DNA from: Nonomuraea solani
GTDB lineage: Bacteria > Actinomycetota > Actinomycetes > Streptosporangiales > Streptosporangiaceae
Direction of reading: 5' to 3'
DNA length: 64,000 nt
NCBI RefSeq assembly: GCF_900108335.1
Contig: NZ_FNVT01000022.1
Location: 62,001 to 126,000 of the forward strand
The translations under genes and the position numbers were made by a program. The notes beneath the pieces are model-generated. The model had not been told where the DNA came from, made no database searches, and worked only from the letters and a program-made list of their open reading frames with translations. Shown here piece after piece: positions 33,480 through 42,961 of the stretch; position 1 is the first letter of the stretch; each line of letters starts with the position of its first letter.

Positions 33480-34426
33480 GATCGCTCCGGGCGGATGCGG
33501 GTGGACAGGACGTAGTTGAGCGTGGCGATGGCGATGATCAGGACGAACAGGGCCACGCCGATGGCGGAGCCGTAGCCGAACTGGAACTGGCCGAAGCCCT
33601 GCTCGTACAGGAAGAGGGTGAGGGTCTGGCACTGACGGACCGGGCCGCACGTGAGCGGGGCGGCGCGGGAGATCAGCAGCGGCTCGGTGAAGATCTGCAG
33701 GCCGCCGATGGTCGAGGTGACGATGGTGAACACGATCACCGGCCGCAGCGACGGGATGGAGATGTGCCGGAACTGCTTCCAGGCGCCGGCGCCGTCCACG
33801 GCCGCCGCCTCGTAGATCGAGCGCGGGATCGCCTGGAGCGAGGCCAGGTAGAGCAGCGTCGTGTAGCCGAACCAGCGCCAGGTGACCATGACCGCGATCA
33901 TCACGTGGCTGCCCCACACCGACTGCAGGAAGTCGATCGGCCCGACGCCGAACAGCCCGAGCAGCCAGTTGAGCAGGCCGTAGTCGCGATCGAACATCTG
34001 GGCGAAGACGATGGTGGTGGCCGCGACCGAGGTGATGTACGGCACCACCATCGACATCCGCAGGAACACCGCAAGCCGCAGCCGGGCGTGGTTGAGCAGG
34101 TGCGCCAGCCCGAGCGCGATCAGCAGTTGCGGCACGGTGGACAGCAGCCAGATGCTGATCGTGTTCCAGGCGGCGTTCCAGAACCGGGCGTCGTCCAGCA
34201 GCCGGGTGAAGTTGTCCAGGCCGATGAAGACGTGCTCGCCGATCGGGTTCCAGTCGAACAGCGCCACATAGAACGTGAACAGCAGCGGCACCAGCCCGAA
34301 CACCGAGAAGATCAGAAAGAACGGCGCGATGTACGCGTACGGCGCCAGGCGTTCGCCCAGCCGCTGCCGGACCCGCGCCGTCCTTTCGGGCACCACCGCC
34401 GGTGCCGGCCTAACGGAGGTCGTCAT
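33476..34426 (-). CDS. Sugar ABC transporter permease (first subunit, MalF-like)
   Basis: A 316-residue permease with six predicted helices. The first lies near residues 30-52 (YIAPFFLIFSVFGLVPLLF) and the EAA loop is IYEAAAVDGAGAWKQFRHIS near 215. It forms the membrane channel with the MalG-like protein. The ATG directly follows the stop of the binding-protein gene, without a gap, so expression is coupled. The sugar is not predictable from the permease. Confidence 0.9.
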   Translation of the reverse strand: MTTSVRPAPAVVPERTARVRQRLGERLAPYAYIAPFFLIFSVFGLVPLLFTFYVALFDWNPIGEHVFIGLDNFTRLLDDARFWNAAWNTISIWLLSTVPQLLIALGLAHLLNHARLRLAVFLRMSMVVPYITSVAATTIVFAQMFDRDYGLLNWLLGLFGVGPIDFLQSVWGSHVMIAVMVTWRWFGYTTLLYLASLQAIPRSIYEAAAVDGAGAWKQFRHISIPSLRPVIVFTIVTSTIGGLQIFTEPLLISRAAPLTCGPVRQCQTLTLFLYEQGFGQFQFGYGSAIGVALFVLIIAIATLNYVLSTRIRPERS

Positions 34427-35704
34427 CTACTTGCCGATGGCCGTCTTGATGTTGGCCAGCGCCGTCGTCCACGCCTGCGCGGGGTCGCCCTTGCCCTGCT
34501 CGACGTTGGTGATGGCGTTGATGAACTCCTGGCCGATGGCGGAGCTGTCCGGGCCGATGCGGAACGGCTTGAGCCCGAGCAGGGAGTTCGTGTAGATCGT
34601 CCCGGTCGGCGCGTCGGAGAAGAACGGGTCCTTCAGCCCGGTCAGCTTCGGGTCCTTGTAGACCGACGGCGTGGTGGGCAGCGAGCCGGAGTCGGCGAAG
34701 TGATCGAGCTGGGCCTGCGGGGACTGGGTCTTGGTGATGTAGTCCCAGGCCGCCTTGGGGTTGGCCGCGCCCTTGGGGATGGCCAGGTAGCTGCCGCCCC
34801 AGTTGCCGGCGCCCCCCGGAATGGTGGCGATGTCCCACTTGCCCTTGGTGTCGGGTGCGTTGCTGCGGATCGCGCCCAGCATCCACGACGGCGCCGCGAT
34901 CACCGCGAACCGGTCCTTGCCCATGCTCGCGCTCCACCCGTCGGTGAACGAGCTCTGCTTGGCCGTGATCCCGGCCTGAATTGCCTTCAGCCCCAGGTCG
35001 AACGCGGTCTTGACCTGCGGGCTCGTGCTGTAGACGACGTTCCCGGACGGGTCGTAGTACTTCTGCGGCCCCTGGTTGACCGCCTGGTAGAACACGCTGG
35101 TGCCGGCGTTGTCCACGAACGCCTTGCCGGTCTTCGCCGTGTACTTCTTGCCGGTCTCGATGAAGGCGTCCCAGGTCGGCCAGAGCTTGCCCACCTCCTC
35201 CCGGTCCGTGGGCAGCCCGGCCTCCTTGAACAGGTCGGTGCGGTAGGCCACGGCCATGCCGCCGACGTCGGTCGGGATCCCGATGATCTCGCCCGCCGCG
35301 GCCGTGGACTGGCTCATCACCCAGTCCAGGTAGTCGCCCTTGATCTTGTCCGCGCCCATCGGGCGCAGGTCGTGGAAGTTCTGCGGCTGCTGGACGAACT
35401 TGGGCAGGTCGTCACCCTGGATCAGCACCAGGTCGGGCACCTTGCCGCCGGCCAGCGCCGTGGTGAGCGCCTGGGCGGTCTCGACGGAGGAGCCCACCTC
35501 GGTGAGCTTCACCTGAACGCCCGGGTTCTGCTTCTGGTAGTCCTCGACCGAGGCCTTCTGGTTGATCCCGGTGAACGACCAGAACTCGAACGACTTGCCG
35601 TCGCCCGACGGCTGGGCCGAGGTGCCGCCGCCGCCTCCACAGGCGGAGGCGGTCAACGCGAGGGCCACGGCGAGCGTGGCCGGTGTGACGATGCGGAGCT
35701 TCAC
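34427..35704 (-). CDS. Extracellular sugar-binding lipoprotein
   Basis: A 425-residue solute-binding protein of the family-1 type. The signal peptide ends in a lipobox TASAC, which anchors the protein at residue 22, followed by a glycine-rich spacer. The body has the hallmarks SFEFWSFTGINQKA, DDLPKFVQQ and IPTDVGGMAVAYRTDLF. It captures the sugar outside the membrane and delivers it to the two permeases downstream. Start at GTG 35704 behind GGAAGAG. It is the first gene of the operon and divergent from the LacI regulator, which probably controls it. Confidence 0.9.
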   Translation of the reverse strand: MKLRIVTPATLAVALALTASACGGGGGTSAQPSGDGKSFEFWSFTGINQKASVEDYQKQNPGVQVKLTEVGSSVETAQALTTALAGGKVPDLVLIQGDDLPKFVQQPQNFHDLRPMGADKIKGDYLDWVMSQSTAAAGEIIGIPTDVGGMAVAYRTDLFKEAGLPTDREEVGKLWPTWDAFIETGKKYTAKTGKAFVDNAGTSVFYQAVNQGPQKYYDPSGNVVYSTSPQVKTAFDLGLKAIQAGITAKQSSFTDGWSASMGKDRFAVIAAPSWMLGAIRSNAPDTKGKWDIATIPGGAGNWGGSYLAIPKGAANPKAAWDYITKTQSPQAQLDHFADSGSLPTTPSVYKDPKLTGLKDPFFSDAPTGTIYTNSLLGLKPFRIGPDSSAIGQEFINAITNVEQGKGDPAQAWTTALANIKTAIGK

Positions 35705-35768
35705 GGTGATCTCTTCCGAACGTGCGGTGGCGGGTGGGGGGACCAGACGTCAGATGGTTTAATAAGTT

Positions 35769-35784
35769 TCGGAGGGAATTCCGA
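35769..35784. promoter_or_regulatory. Candidate operator between the sugar operon and lacI-type gene
   Basis: Arms TCGGA (35769-35773) and TCCGA (35780-35784) flank GGGAAT, which contains a GGAATTCC-like centre. It lies about 65 bases upstream of the binding-protein start, in the only local stretch richer in A/T. Binding by the adjacent LacI-family protein is likely but not shown. Confidence 0.4.
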
Positions 35785-35872
35785 TTGTTAACCGGGGACT
35801 CTAGGTCGACGCTTCGAAATCCGTCAAGAACTTCTCACTCAGCGCAGCGAAACGAATCCGAATCCGCGCCGA

Positions 35873-35878
35873 TAGACT
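35873..35878 (+). promoter_or_regulatory. Leaderless -10 element of the lacI-type gene
   Basis: TAGACT ends exactly seven bases before the ATG at 35886, and there is no ribosome binding site in between. This is the arrangement of leaderless actinomycete transcripts. Confidence 0.45.
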
Positions 35879-35885
35879 TCCGGCC

Positions 35886-36914
<1,029 letters not shown>

Positions 36915-36936
36915 AGTTGCCGTACGTTCCGGCGTC

Positions 36937-37524
36937 TCAGGGGACACGCTGGAGTCGGTAGAAGGCCGCGTGGCCGCGCTCCCGGTCCTCGTCGGCCTCC
37001 AGTTTCCAGCCGTCGGCGAAGCGGGCGGCGACCTCTCCCTTCGCGATGCCGGCCGGCTTGGGCCACGGGCCCCTGCTCGGGTAGCAGCCGAGCAGGAGCA
37101 GGACGGCTCCCGGCGCGGCGATCCGGGTGACCGCCCGCACGTAGGCGTCCCGGTCCCCGGGTGGCACGCTGTGCAGGCAGCCCCGGTCGAACAGCAGGCC
37201 GTATCCGTCGCCCAGGCCGAGCCCCGCCGGGTCCATGAAGTCGCCCACGTACCAGCGGGCCTGGACGCCGGCACGTTCCGCCTTCTCGCGGGCGCGGGCG
37301 ATGGCCACGGGCGTCAGGTCCACGCCGGCCGCGTCCCAGCCGCGCCCGGCCAGCCAGATGACGTGGGTGCCGGTCCCGCAGCCGATGTCCAGCGCCCGGC
37401 CGGCGGGCAGGGCCGGGAAGCCGGCCGTCCCGTCCACGGCCTCGACCAGTTCGGGGACGGGTCCCCTGGTCTCCCAGGGCGTCAGGCGGATCCGGTAGAG
37501 GAACCTGAACCAGCGCTCGCTCAT
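36937..37524 (-). CDS. SAM-dependent methyltransferase (class I)
   Basis: A 195-residue methyltransferase. The SAM-binding motif I is LDIGCGTGTHVIWLAGRG near residue 45-62, followed by an acidic residue in GVDLTPVAI. GLLFDRGCLHSV corresponds to the post-strand-4 motif. The family resembles thiopurine/TehB-like small-molecule methyltransferases. It is the last gene of the NOS-P450-aldehyde dehydrogenase operon, and its ATG overlaps the dehydrogenase stop by four bases. It may methylate the carboxyl, hydroxyl or amine of the operon's product. Confidence 0.85.
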   Translation of the reverse strand: MSERWFRFLYRIRLTPWETRGPVPELVEAVDGTAGFPALPAGRALDIGCGTGTHVIWLAGRGWDAAGVDLTPVAIARAREKAERAGVQARWYVGDFMDPAGLGLGDGYGLLFDRGCLHSVPPGDRDAYVRAVTRIAAPGAVLLLLGCYPSRGPWPKPAGIAKGEVAARFADGWKLEADEDRERGHAAFYRLQRVP

Positions 37525-38933
37525 GTCACGACCCCGCCGAGCAGCGCCTTGGGCTGGGTGAACTCCTCCAGCCCGTACCGGCCGCCCTCCCGGCCGTGGC
37601 CAGACTGCCTGAAGCCGCCGAACGGCGCGCCCAGGTCGAAGCCGGCGCCGTTGATGTGCACCTGACCGGCGCGGATGCGGCGCGCGACGCGCGAGGCCCG
37701 CTCCCGGTCGGCCGACCACACCGCCGCCGACAGCCCGTACGGACTGGCGCCCGCCAGCGCGACGGCCTCGTCCTCGCCCTCGTACGCCTGCAGGCACAGC
37801 ACCGGCCCGAAGATCTCCTCCGTGGCCAGCACCGCGTCCGGCGGAACTTCGGTGAAGACGGCCGGAGCGGCGAAGAAGCCACGTTCCGGCAGCGCCCGGT
37901 CACCCGTGATCAGGCGGCCACCGCCTCGGCGGACGTACCCGAGGACCCGTTCGAGCTGCCGCCTGGACACCAGCGGGCCGAGCGTGGTCTCCGCGTCGCG
38001 GGGGTCGCCGACGACGTTCGACTCGGCGGCCGCCACCGCCAGCTTCTCGGCCTCCGGCAGCCGGGCCCGGGGCACGAGCAGACGGGTGAGCGCGTTGCAG
38101 GTCTGGCCCGAGTTGAAGAACGCGTTCATGACCGTGTCCGGCACGGCCGTCTCCAGCGGGGCGTCGTCGAGCAGCACGCACGGCGACTTGCCGCCCATCT
38201 CCAGGGCGACCTTCTTCACGCCGCGACCGGCCGCCTCGGCGACCAGCGCACCGGTGACCGTGGAGCCGGTGAACGACACCATGTCGACCAGCGGATGCGC
38301 GGCCAGCGCCGCGCCCGCCACCGGACCGGTGCCGGGCACCAGGTTGAACACGCCCGGGGGCAGCCCGGCGGCGTCGATGAGCTCCGCCAGCCGGAGCGCC
38401 GCCATAGGGACGATCTCGCTGGGTTTGACCACCACCGTGCAGCCCACGGCCAGGGCGGGGGCGGTCTTGGCGGCGATCTCCTGCAGCGGGAAGTTCCAGG
38501 GCGTGATGGCGCCGACGACGCCGGCCGGCTCGCGGACGACCAGCGTGTCCGCCGCCGCGCCCGGCACCGGCGAGGGGGCGGAGAAGCCCTCGGCCAGGTC
38601 CGCGGCCATCGTGAAGATCTGCGCGGGGGCGGCGACCTGCGCGTCGCGGGCCATCGCGCGCGGCATGCCGAGATCGGCCACGATCAGCTCGGTCAGCTCG
38701 TCGAGGTGCAGGCCGATGAGCCGGCCGATCTCGCGGACGTGGCCGAGCCGCTCCCGTTCGGGGGTGCGCGACCAGCCGGGGAAGGCGCGCGCGGCCGCGC
38801 GGACCGCCCGGTCGACGTCCCCGGCGTCACCCAGCGCGACGGCTCCGATGCTCTCTTCCGTGGTGGGATCGAGGACGTCCAGCGTGCCGCCGTGCGGGTC
38901 CGCCCAGGCGCCGTCGACGTAGAGGCCCCTCAT
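37521..38933 (-). CDS. Aldehyde dehydrogenase
   Basis: A 470-residue NAD(P)-dependent aldehyde dehydrogenase. The conserved residues are in place: TPWNFP near 144, KPSE near 170, the general-base glutamate E245 in LEMGGKSP and the nucleophile C279 in FNSGQTC. It oxidises an aldehyde to a carboxylic acid; the substrate is unknown. The start overlaps the P450 stop (ATGA) and its own stop overlaps the methyltransferase start, so the three are made from one message. An aldehyde made by the P450, or by an earlier step, would be a natural substrate. Confidence 0.9.
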   Translation of the reverse strand: MRGLYVDGAWADPHGGTLDVLDPTTEESIGAVALGDAGDVDRAVRAAARAFPGWSRTPERERLGHVREIGRLIGLHLDELTELIVADLGMPRAMARDAQVAAPAQIFTMAADLAEGFSAPSPVPGAAADTLVVREPAGVVGAITPWNFPLQEIAAKTAPALAVGCTVVVKPSEIVPMAALRLAELIDAAGLPPGVFNLVPGTGPVAGAALAAHPLVDMVSFTGSTVTGALVAEAAGRGVKKVALEMGGKSPCVLLDDAPLETAVPDTVMNAFFNSGQTCNALTRLLVPRARLPEAEKLAVAAAESNVVGDPRDAETTLGPLVSRRQLERVLGYVRRGGGRLITGDRALPERGFFAAPAVFTEVPPDAVLATEEIFGPVLCLQAYEGEDEAVALAGASPYGLSAAVWSADRERASRVARRIRAGQVHINGAGFDLGAPFGGFRQSGHGREGGRYGLEEFTQPKALLGGVVT

Positions 38934-40120
38934 GGCCGCGTCACCGTGACCGGCAGGCTGGACAGGCCGCGCAGCGTGGCGTTGCGCCGGACCACGGGCT
39001 CCCCGGCGAGGCGCAGGCGGGGGCGGCTCAGCAGCGCCGACAGGACCACCCTCGCCTCGACGCGGGCGACGTTGAGCCCCAGGCACGAGTGGGAGCCGCG
39101 GCCGAAGCCGAGATGCGGGTTGGGGTGGCGGTCCAGCACCATCGTGTCCGGGTCGGGGAACTGCTCCGGGTCGCGGTCGGCCGCCGCGATCATGGCGGTG
39201 ACGACGTCGCCCTGGCGGATCTTGGCGCCGCCCAGCTCGACGTCCTCGGTGCTGCCGCGGCTGAGCGCGTGCACGGGGCTCGACAGGCGCAGCAGCTCCT
39301 CGATCGCCGGGTCGAGCGCGGCCGTGCCGGTACGCAGGGCGTCCTCGGCGTCGGGATGCCGGAGCAGGCGGGCGACGGCGTTGCCCAGGAAGCGGCTGGG
39401 CACCTCGAACCCGGCGTGGAAGAACGCGCGTACGGAGCTGACCAGCACCTCGTCGTTGGCCACCCCCGAACCCGCCAGGTGCGTGGCCACGTAACCGAGC
39501 GCGCCCGCGCGCGGCGGGTCGGCCAGCCAGGAGCGGACCAGGTCGTTGAACGCGGCCCTGGCCTTCAGCCCCGGGTCCAGCGCGTCCGGCGCGAGCTGGG
39601 CGTCCATGCTGCGGTCGAGGTCGTCGTTCAGGCGGTCGAAGGCGTCGCCGGTGCGCGGCGGGTCGACACCGATGAAACGGGTGATGGCGAACAGCGTGAA
39701 CGGGTCGGCGAAGTCGCGGACGAAGTCGAACGTGCCCCTGTCCATGAGCGGACCGAGGAGAGCGTCCGCGCGCTCGGTCAGCGCGGCCTCGACGGCCTTC
39801 AAGTCCTGGGCGCGCACCGCGTCCAGGGCCAGGTGGCGCAGGGGCGTGTGGTCGGGCGGGTCAAGGGTCTGCAGGCTCAGCAGGGTCGGCGGGGTGGGCT
39901 CGCCGATGCGGCGGAAGTCGGCGGCGAAGCGCTGGGAGTCGCGCAGCACGGCAGAGCAGTCCGCGAACCTGGTGAGCAGCCAGCATCCCAGTTGCTCGTG
40001 CCAGTAGACCGGCGCGGTCTCCCGCAGCCGGCGGTAGGCCGGGTACGGGTCGGACAGGACGTCGTCGTCGAGCGGGTTGAACAGCGGATCGGCCGCATGC
40101 GCCGTCGTGGAAGCCGTCAC
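38930..40120 (-). CDS. Cytochrome P450 encoded next to NO synthase; possible nitrating P450
   Basis: A 396-residue bacterial class I P450. The C-helix HxxxR is in DHTPLRHL, the ExxR motif in ELLR and the heme loop in FGRGSHSCLG with the ligand C346. The I-helix reads HAGFEVPS near residues 235-242. In most P450s this is AGxxT, and here valine replaces the threonine used for oxygen activation. The gene follows nos by 108 bases. P450s TxtE and RufO (rufomycin) use NO from such a synthase to nitrate Trp or Tyr. I therefore suggest nitration of an aromatic substrate; ordinary hydroxylation remains possible. I choose GTG 40120, eight bases after GGAGG. Confidence 0.85.
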   Translation of the reverse strand: MTASTTAHAADPLFNPLDDDVLSDPYPAYRRLRETAPVYWHEQLGCWLLTRFADCSAVLRDSQRFAADFRRIGEPTPPTLLSLQTLDPPDHTPLRHLALDAVRAQDLKAVEAALTERADALLGPLMDRGTFDFVRDFADPFTLFAITRFIGVDPPRTGDAFDRLNDDLDRSMDAQLAPDALDPGLKARAAFNDLVRSWLADPPRAGALGYVATHLAGSGVANDEVLVSSVRAFFHAGFEVPSRFLGNAVARLLRHPDAEDALRTGTAALDPAIEELLRLSSPVHALSRGSTEDVELGGAKIRQGDVVTAMIAAADRDPEQFPDPDTMVLDRHPNPHLGFGRGSHSCLGLNVARVEARVVLSALLSRPRLRLAGEPVVRRNATLRGLSSLPVTVTRP

Positions 40121-40209
40121 TCGAGGCACCTCCTCATGTCGCCCCGACGGTAATCAAGCGCGCCCGATCTCAGATACGCCGCTTACGGGACATCTTCCGC
40201 GGCCCAGAT

Positions 40210-40224
40210 TTCCGGTCTCCGGCA
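40210..40224. promoter_or_regulatory. Copy 1 of the TTCCGG-N3-CCGGAA box (upstream of P450)
   Basis: TTCCGG (40210-40215), TCT, CCGGCA (40219-40224); 11 of 12 arm positions match. It lies in the gap between nos and the P450 gene, 90 bases before the P450 start and five bases after the nos stop. Three more copies lie at 41558, 48786 and 49661. Confidence 0.45.
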
Positions 40225-40228
40225 ACGC

Positions 40229-41320
40229 TCAGTGGCCGGCGAAGCCGGGGAGGAGGTCCACGTCGTCGTACACGTGGTGGAAGACGGGCGTCGCGGCGCC
40301 GGACAGCGGCGGGACGATCCACGCCCATTCGGCGGGCACCCGCCGGCCCGCGCGGCGCTCGCGCTCCAGGTGCCGCATGAACCGCTCCGCCTCCGTGTGG
40401 TGGTCGCTGATCGTCACCCTGGAGCGCTGGAACGACCAGAGCACGGCGACGTTCAGCTCGACGAGCGCGCGGTCCTTCCAGAGCGTGCGGGGGTCGGCGG
40501 CGCACAGCCCCATCCGGTGGGCGATCTCGGGCAGCATCGCGTACCGGTCGTCGTCGGCCAGGTTGCGGGCGCCGATCTCCGTGCCCATGTACCAGCCGTT
40601 GAACGGCGCCGCCGGATAGCGCAGCCCGCCCGCCACGAGCGTCATGTCGGAGATCGCCGGCACCGCGTGCCAGCGCAGCCCCAGCTCCCCGAACCAGGAC
40701 AGATCGGGATGGCCGATGGGCACCTCGCGCACGGCCTCGGCGGGCAGGTCGAACAGCCGCGGCCGCTCCCCCGGCGTCTCGACGAGCAGCGGCAGCGGGT
40801 CGAACGAGGTCCCGGGGCCGCCGGGCCAGCCGAGCTTCAGCACGCGCTCGGTCAGCGCCGCGTTGCGCGGGTCGCCGCGGACGGTGCCGTCGTCGCGGCG
40901 GTAGCCGGCGTACCTGATGAGCTGCTCGTTGTGGATGCGCGGCCCCGCGCGGCCGGGGATCTCCGGCGCGAAGATCGTGATCATCGGGCGGATGCGGCCG
41001 TGCGCGTACGCCTGCCGCAGGTGCGCGACGCATTCGAGGTAGACGCCCTCGGCCGTGGTCACGTGGCGGCGGTCGCGGACCACCAGGTTGCGCCAGTAGA
41101 GCCGGCCGATGCACCGCTTGCTGTTGCGCCAGGCCACGCGGGCGGCGTGGGCCAGTTCGGCGGAGGTGTGCGCGTAGGTGCCGTGCTCGCCGATCGACCT
41201 GCGCACCTCTTCCAGCCGCCGCCCGGGTGGCCCGGCCTCGGGATTCTCGTCGTGGAACCGCCGCACGAACGCCTCGGCCTCGTCCATCGAGCCGGAGGCG
41301 GGAACGCTCACCTCCGTCAT
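40229..41320 (-). CDS. nos: Nitric oxide synthase, oxygenase domain
   Basis: A 363-residue bacterial NOS oxygenase, full length for the family and without a reductase domain. The heme ligand is C70 in WRNSKRCIGR. The arginine-binding glutamate is E248 in NGWYMGTEIGARN. Pterin-site and dimer regions are recognisable near the C terminus (PAEWAWIVPPLSGA). It makes NO from L-arginine using electrons from cellular flavodoxin or ferredoxin reductases. The ATG follows AGGAGGAG. It is followed by P450, aldehyde dehydrogenase and methyltransferase genes on the same strand. In thaxtomin and rufomycin clusters such a NOS feeds a nitrating P450; in other bacteria it is a stress-defence enzyme. The context favours the former. 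Confidence 0.95.
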   Translation of the reverse strand: MTEVSVPASGSMDEAEAFVRRFHDENPEAGPPGRRLEEVRRSIGEHGTYAHTSAELAHAARVAWRNSKRCIGRLYWRNLVVRDRRHVTTAEGVYLECVAHLRQAYAHGRIRPMITIFAPEIPGRAGPRIHNEQLIRYAGYRRDDGTVRGDPRNAALTERVLKLGWPGGPGTSFDPLPLLVETPGERPRLFDLPAEAVREVPIGHPDLSWFGELGLRWHAVPAISDMTLVAGGLRYPAAPFNGWYMGTEIGARNLADDDRYAMLPEIAHRMGLCAADPRTLWKDRALVELNVAVLWSFQRSRVTISDHHTEAERFMRHLERERRAGRRVPAEWAWIVPPLSGAATPVFHHVYDDVDLLPGFAGH

Positions 41321-41390
41321 GCTCTCCTCCTCGCGCAGCGGGCGGGGGTGGTGACCCGGCGATGCCGCCGGGCCACCGAGTGCTACATCC

Positions 41391-41414
41391 GCGTTACGTC
41401 AGTGCAGGTAACGC
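41391..41414. promoter_or_regulatory. Spaced inverted repeat upstream of nos
   Basis: Perfect arms GCGTTAC (41391-41397) and GTAACGC (41408-41414) lie 10 bases apart, so their centres are about one and a half to two helix turns apart. It is 71 bases before the nos start codon. It looks like a dimeric repressor or activator site. It does not resemble the NsrR consensus. Confidence 0.45.
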
Positions 41415-41557
41415 ATCTGTGCTCACCTCCTCCGTCCCCTCCGGGTCCGCGGCGCGAGCCCCGGACGCGGTGTGGGAGTGATGGTGATGGGCCGAATGTA
41501 CGGGGAGGACGAGGTGATCCCGAAGGTCCGAGCACCGACGCCCGGCCCGGTCCGCCC

Positions 41558-41572
41558 TTCCGGACGCCGGAA
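41558..41572. promoter_or_regulatory. Copy 2 of the TTCCGG-N3-CCGGAA box (nos/methyltransferase gap)
   Basis: TTCCGG (41558-41563), ACG, CCGGAA (41567-41572): a perfect palindrome. It lies 54 bases before the rightward methyltransferase gene and 238 bases before nos. Confidence 0.5.
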
Positions 41573-41625
41573 ACGTCGGGCCTGGGGTGTTCCGGGGTGA
41601 CGTGCCCGTTCCCTACGGTGGAGCG

Positions 41626-42147
41626 ATGGTGGCGAGCCGCGCGGACTGGGACGGCCAGGCCGCCGACTATGACGAGGCGATGCGGCCGTTCGAACGGCAC
41701 GCGTTCGCCCGGGCGCGGGCCTGGCTGTGCTCGCGCGCCCATGGCGACGTCCTCGACGTCGCCGCGGGCACCGGCGCCAACCTGCCGCACTACCCGCCGG
41801 GCTGCCGCGTCGCGATGGTCGACTACAGCCGCCCGATGCTGGCCCACGCCAGAGACCACGACACGCGGGTACGGGTCGCGCTGTGCCAGTCGGACGCCCA
41901 CCGGCTGCCCTTCCTGGACGGCTCGTTCGACGTCGCGGTGTGCGCGCTGAGCCTGACGCTGCTCGGCCGCGGCCCGGCCTTCACGGAGATCAGGAGGGTG
42001 CTGCGGCCGGGCGGCCACCTGCTGGTGCTGGATCACGTGCACGCCGGACGGCACGCGTGGCGGCCGGTGCGCGAGGCGGGGTTCCGCGTGGCCGACCGGC
42101 GCAGGCTCCTTCTGGGCCTCGTACGCGCGGTCGACCTGTCCTTCTGA
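41626..42147 (+). CDS. SAM-dependent methyltransferase (class I)
   Basis: A 173-residue methyltransferase of the UbiE/Methyltransf_11 type. Motif I is VLDVAAGTGANLPHYP near residues 40-55, VDYSRPMLAHA provides the acidic ribose contact, and LPFLDGSFDVAVCALSLTLL is the motif that precedes the active site. The C-terminal part is shorter than usual, so the substrate lid may be reduced. I start at ATG 41626 because homology begins there, although the frame is open 39 bases further upstream. It is divergent from nos and heads the rightward genes of the cluster, though it could be unrelated to them. Confidence 0.85.
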   Translation: MVASRADWDGQAADYDEAMRPFERHAFARARAWLCSRAHGDVLDVAAGTGANLPHYPPGCRVAMVDYSRPMLAHARDHDTRVRVALCQSDAHRLPFLDGSFDVAVCALSLTLLGRGPAFTEIRRVLRPGGHLLVLDHVHAGRHAWRPVREAGFRVADRRRLLLGLVRAVDLSF

Positions 42148-42226
42148 AATCCGGAAAGCGCCGCCGGATCGAAGGTCGGGGATGGCACCTTCCTCGGCCC
42201 GCAGACCCCGGCCTACTCTCCCTCGC

Positions 42227-42961
42227 ATGTCGGAACCCGTAGATGTGACGGTCGAGCACCACGTCGCCAAGGTGCGGCTGAACCGCCCGGAGGTCCTCAA
42301 CGCGGTGGACGGCGCGGCGCTGGCGAAGTTCGGCCTGGCCCTGCACGACTGCGCCGGCTCCCCCGACGTCCACGCCGTCGTCATCCACGGCGCGGGGCGC
42401 TCGTTCTGCAGCGGTATCGACCTGACCGCGCTGGCGACCGGGCGGATCCCCCTTGAGTGGTTCGACGAGTGGGAACGGGCGGTCGCCCTCTGCGAGGAGA
42501 TGCCGAAACCGGTGATCTGCGCCGTCCACGGCCACTGCCTGGGCGGCGGGTTCCAGATCGCGCTGGCCTGCGACGCCCGCGTGGCCTCTCCCGACGCCGT
42601 TTTCGAACTGCCCGCGATCCGGGAGGGCCTCATACCCGGCTTCGGCGTGCACCGTCTGCCGCGTTATGTCGGGGTGGCGCTGACGCGGCGCATGGTGCTG
42701 TTCGGCGACCGGTGGACGGCCGCGCGAGCCGCCGAGCTCGGGGTGCTCGACCAGGTGAGTCCCGACCCGCTGGGCGCCGCCACGGAGCTGGCGCGGGAGC
42801 TGGCGCCGCTGTCCCAGGTGCACAGCTTTGCGGTCTGCAAGCGGCTGCTGAGCCTGTCCGGCGCGGGCGCCGACCCCCTTCAGGAGTATCTGGCCCGGCA
42901 GGCGGAATGCCTGGGCTCCGAGCACCACCACGCCTCGGCCGCCGCCTGGTTGTCGCGATGA
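42227..42961 (+). CDS. Enoyl-CoA hydratase/isomerase family protein
   Basis: A 244-residue crotonase-fold protein. The oxyanion-hole segment is HGAGRSFCSGIDL near residue 59 and GHCLGGGFQIALACD near residue 100. The catalytic glutamate region reads FELPAIREGLIPG, with E at the position expected for Glu164 of crotonase (ELPAIREG). It may hydrate or isomerise an enoyl-CoA, for example during formation of the fatty acyl starter used downstream; this is inference. TACTCT ends seven bases before the ATG and no ribosome site is seen, so the message may be leaderless. Its stop overlaps the next gene (ATGA). Confidence 0.85.
   Translation: MSEPVDVTVEHHVAKVRLNRPEVLNAVDGAALAKFGLALHDCAGSPDVHAVVIHGAGRSFCSGIDLTALATGRIPLEWFDEWERAVALCEEMPKPVICAVHGHCLGGGFQIALACDARVASPDAVFELPAIREGLIPGFGVHRLPRYVGVALTRRMVLFGDRWTAARAAELGVLDQVSPDPLGAATELARELAPLSQVHSFAVCKRLLSLSGAGADPLQEYLARQAECLGSEHHHASAAAWLSR

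Larger units (their letters stand above)
41321..41625. other. 305-base divergent promoter region between nos and methyltransferase
   Basis: No gene. It holds a spaced inverted repeat (41391-41414), a TTCCGG-N3-CCGGAA box (41558-41572) and, upstream of the methyltransferase ATG, TACGGT at 41614-41619, which could be a -10. I see nothing else in it. Confidence 0.6.
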
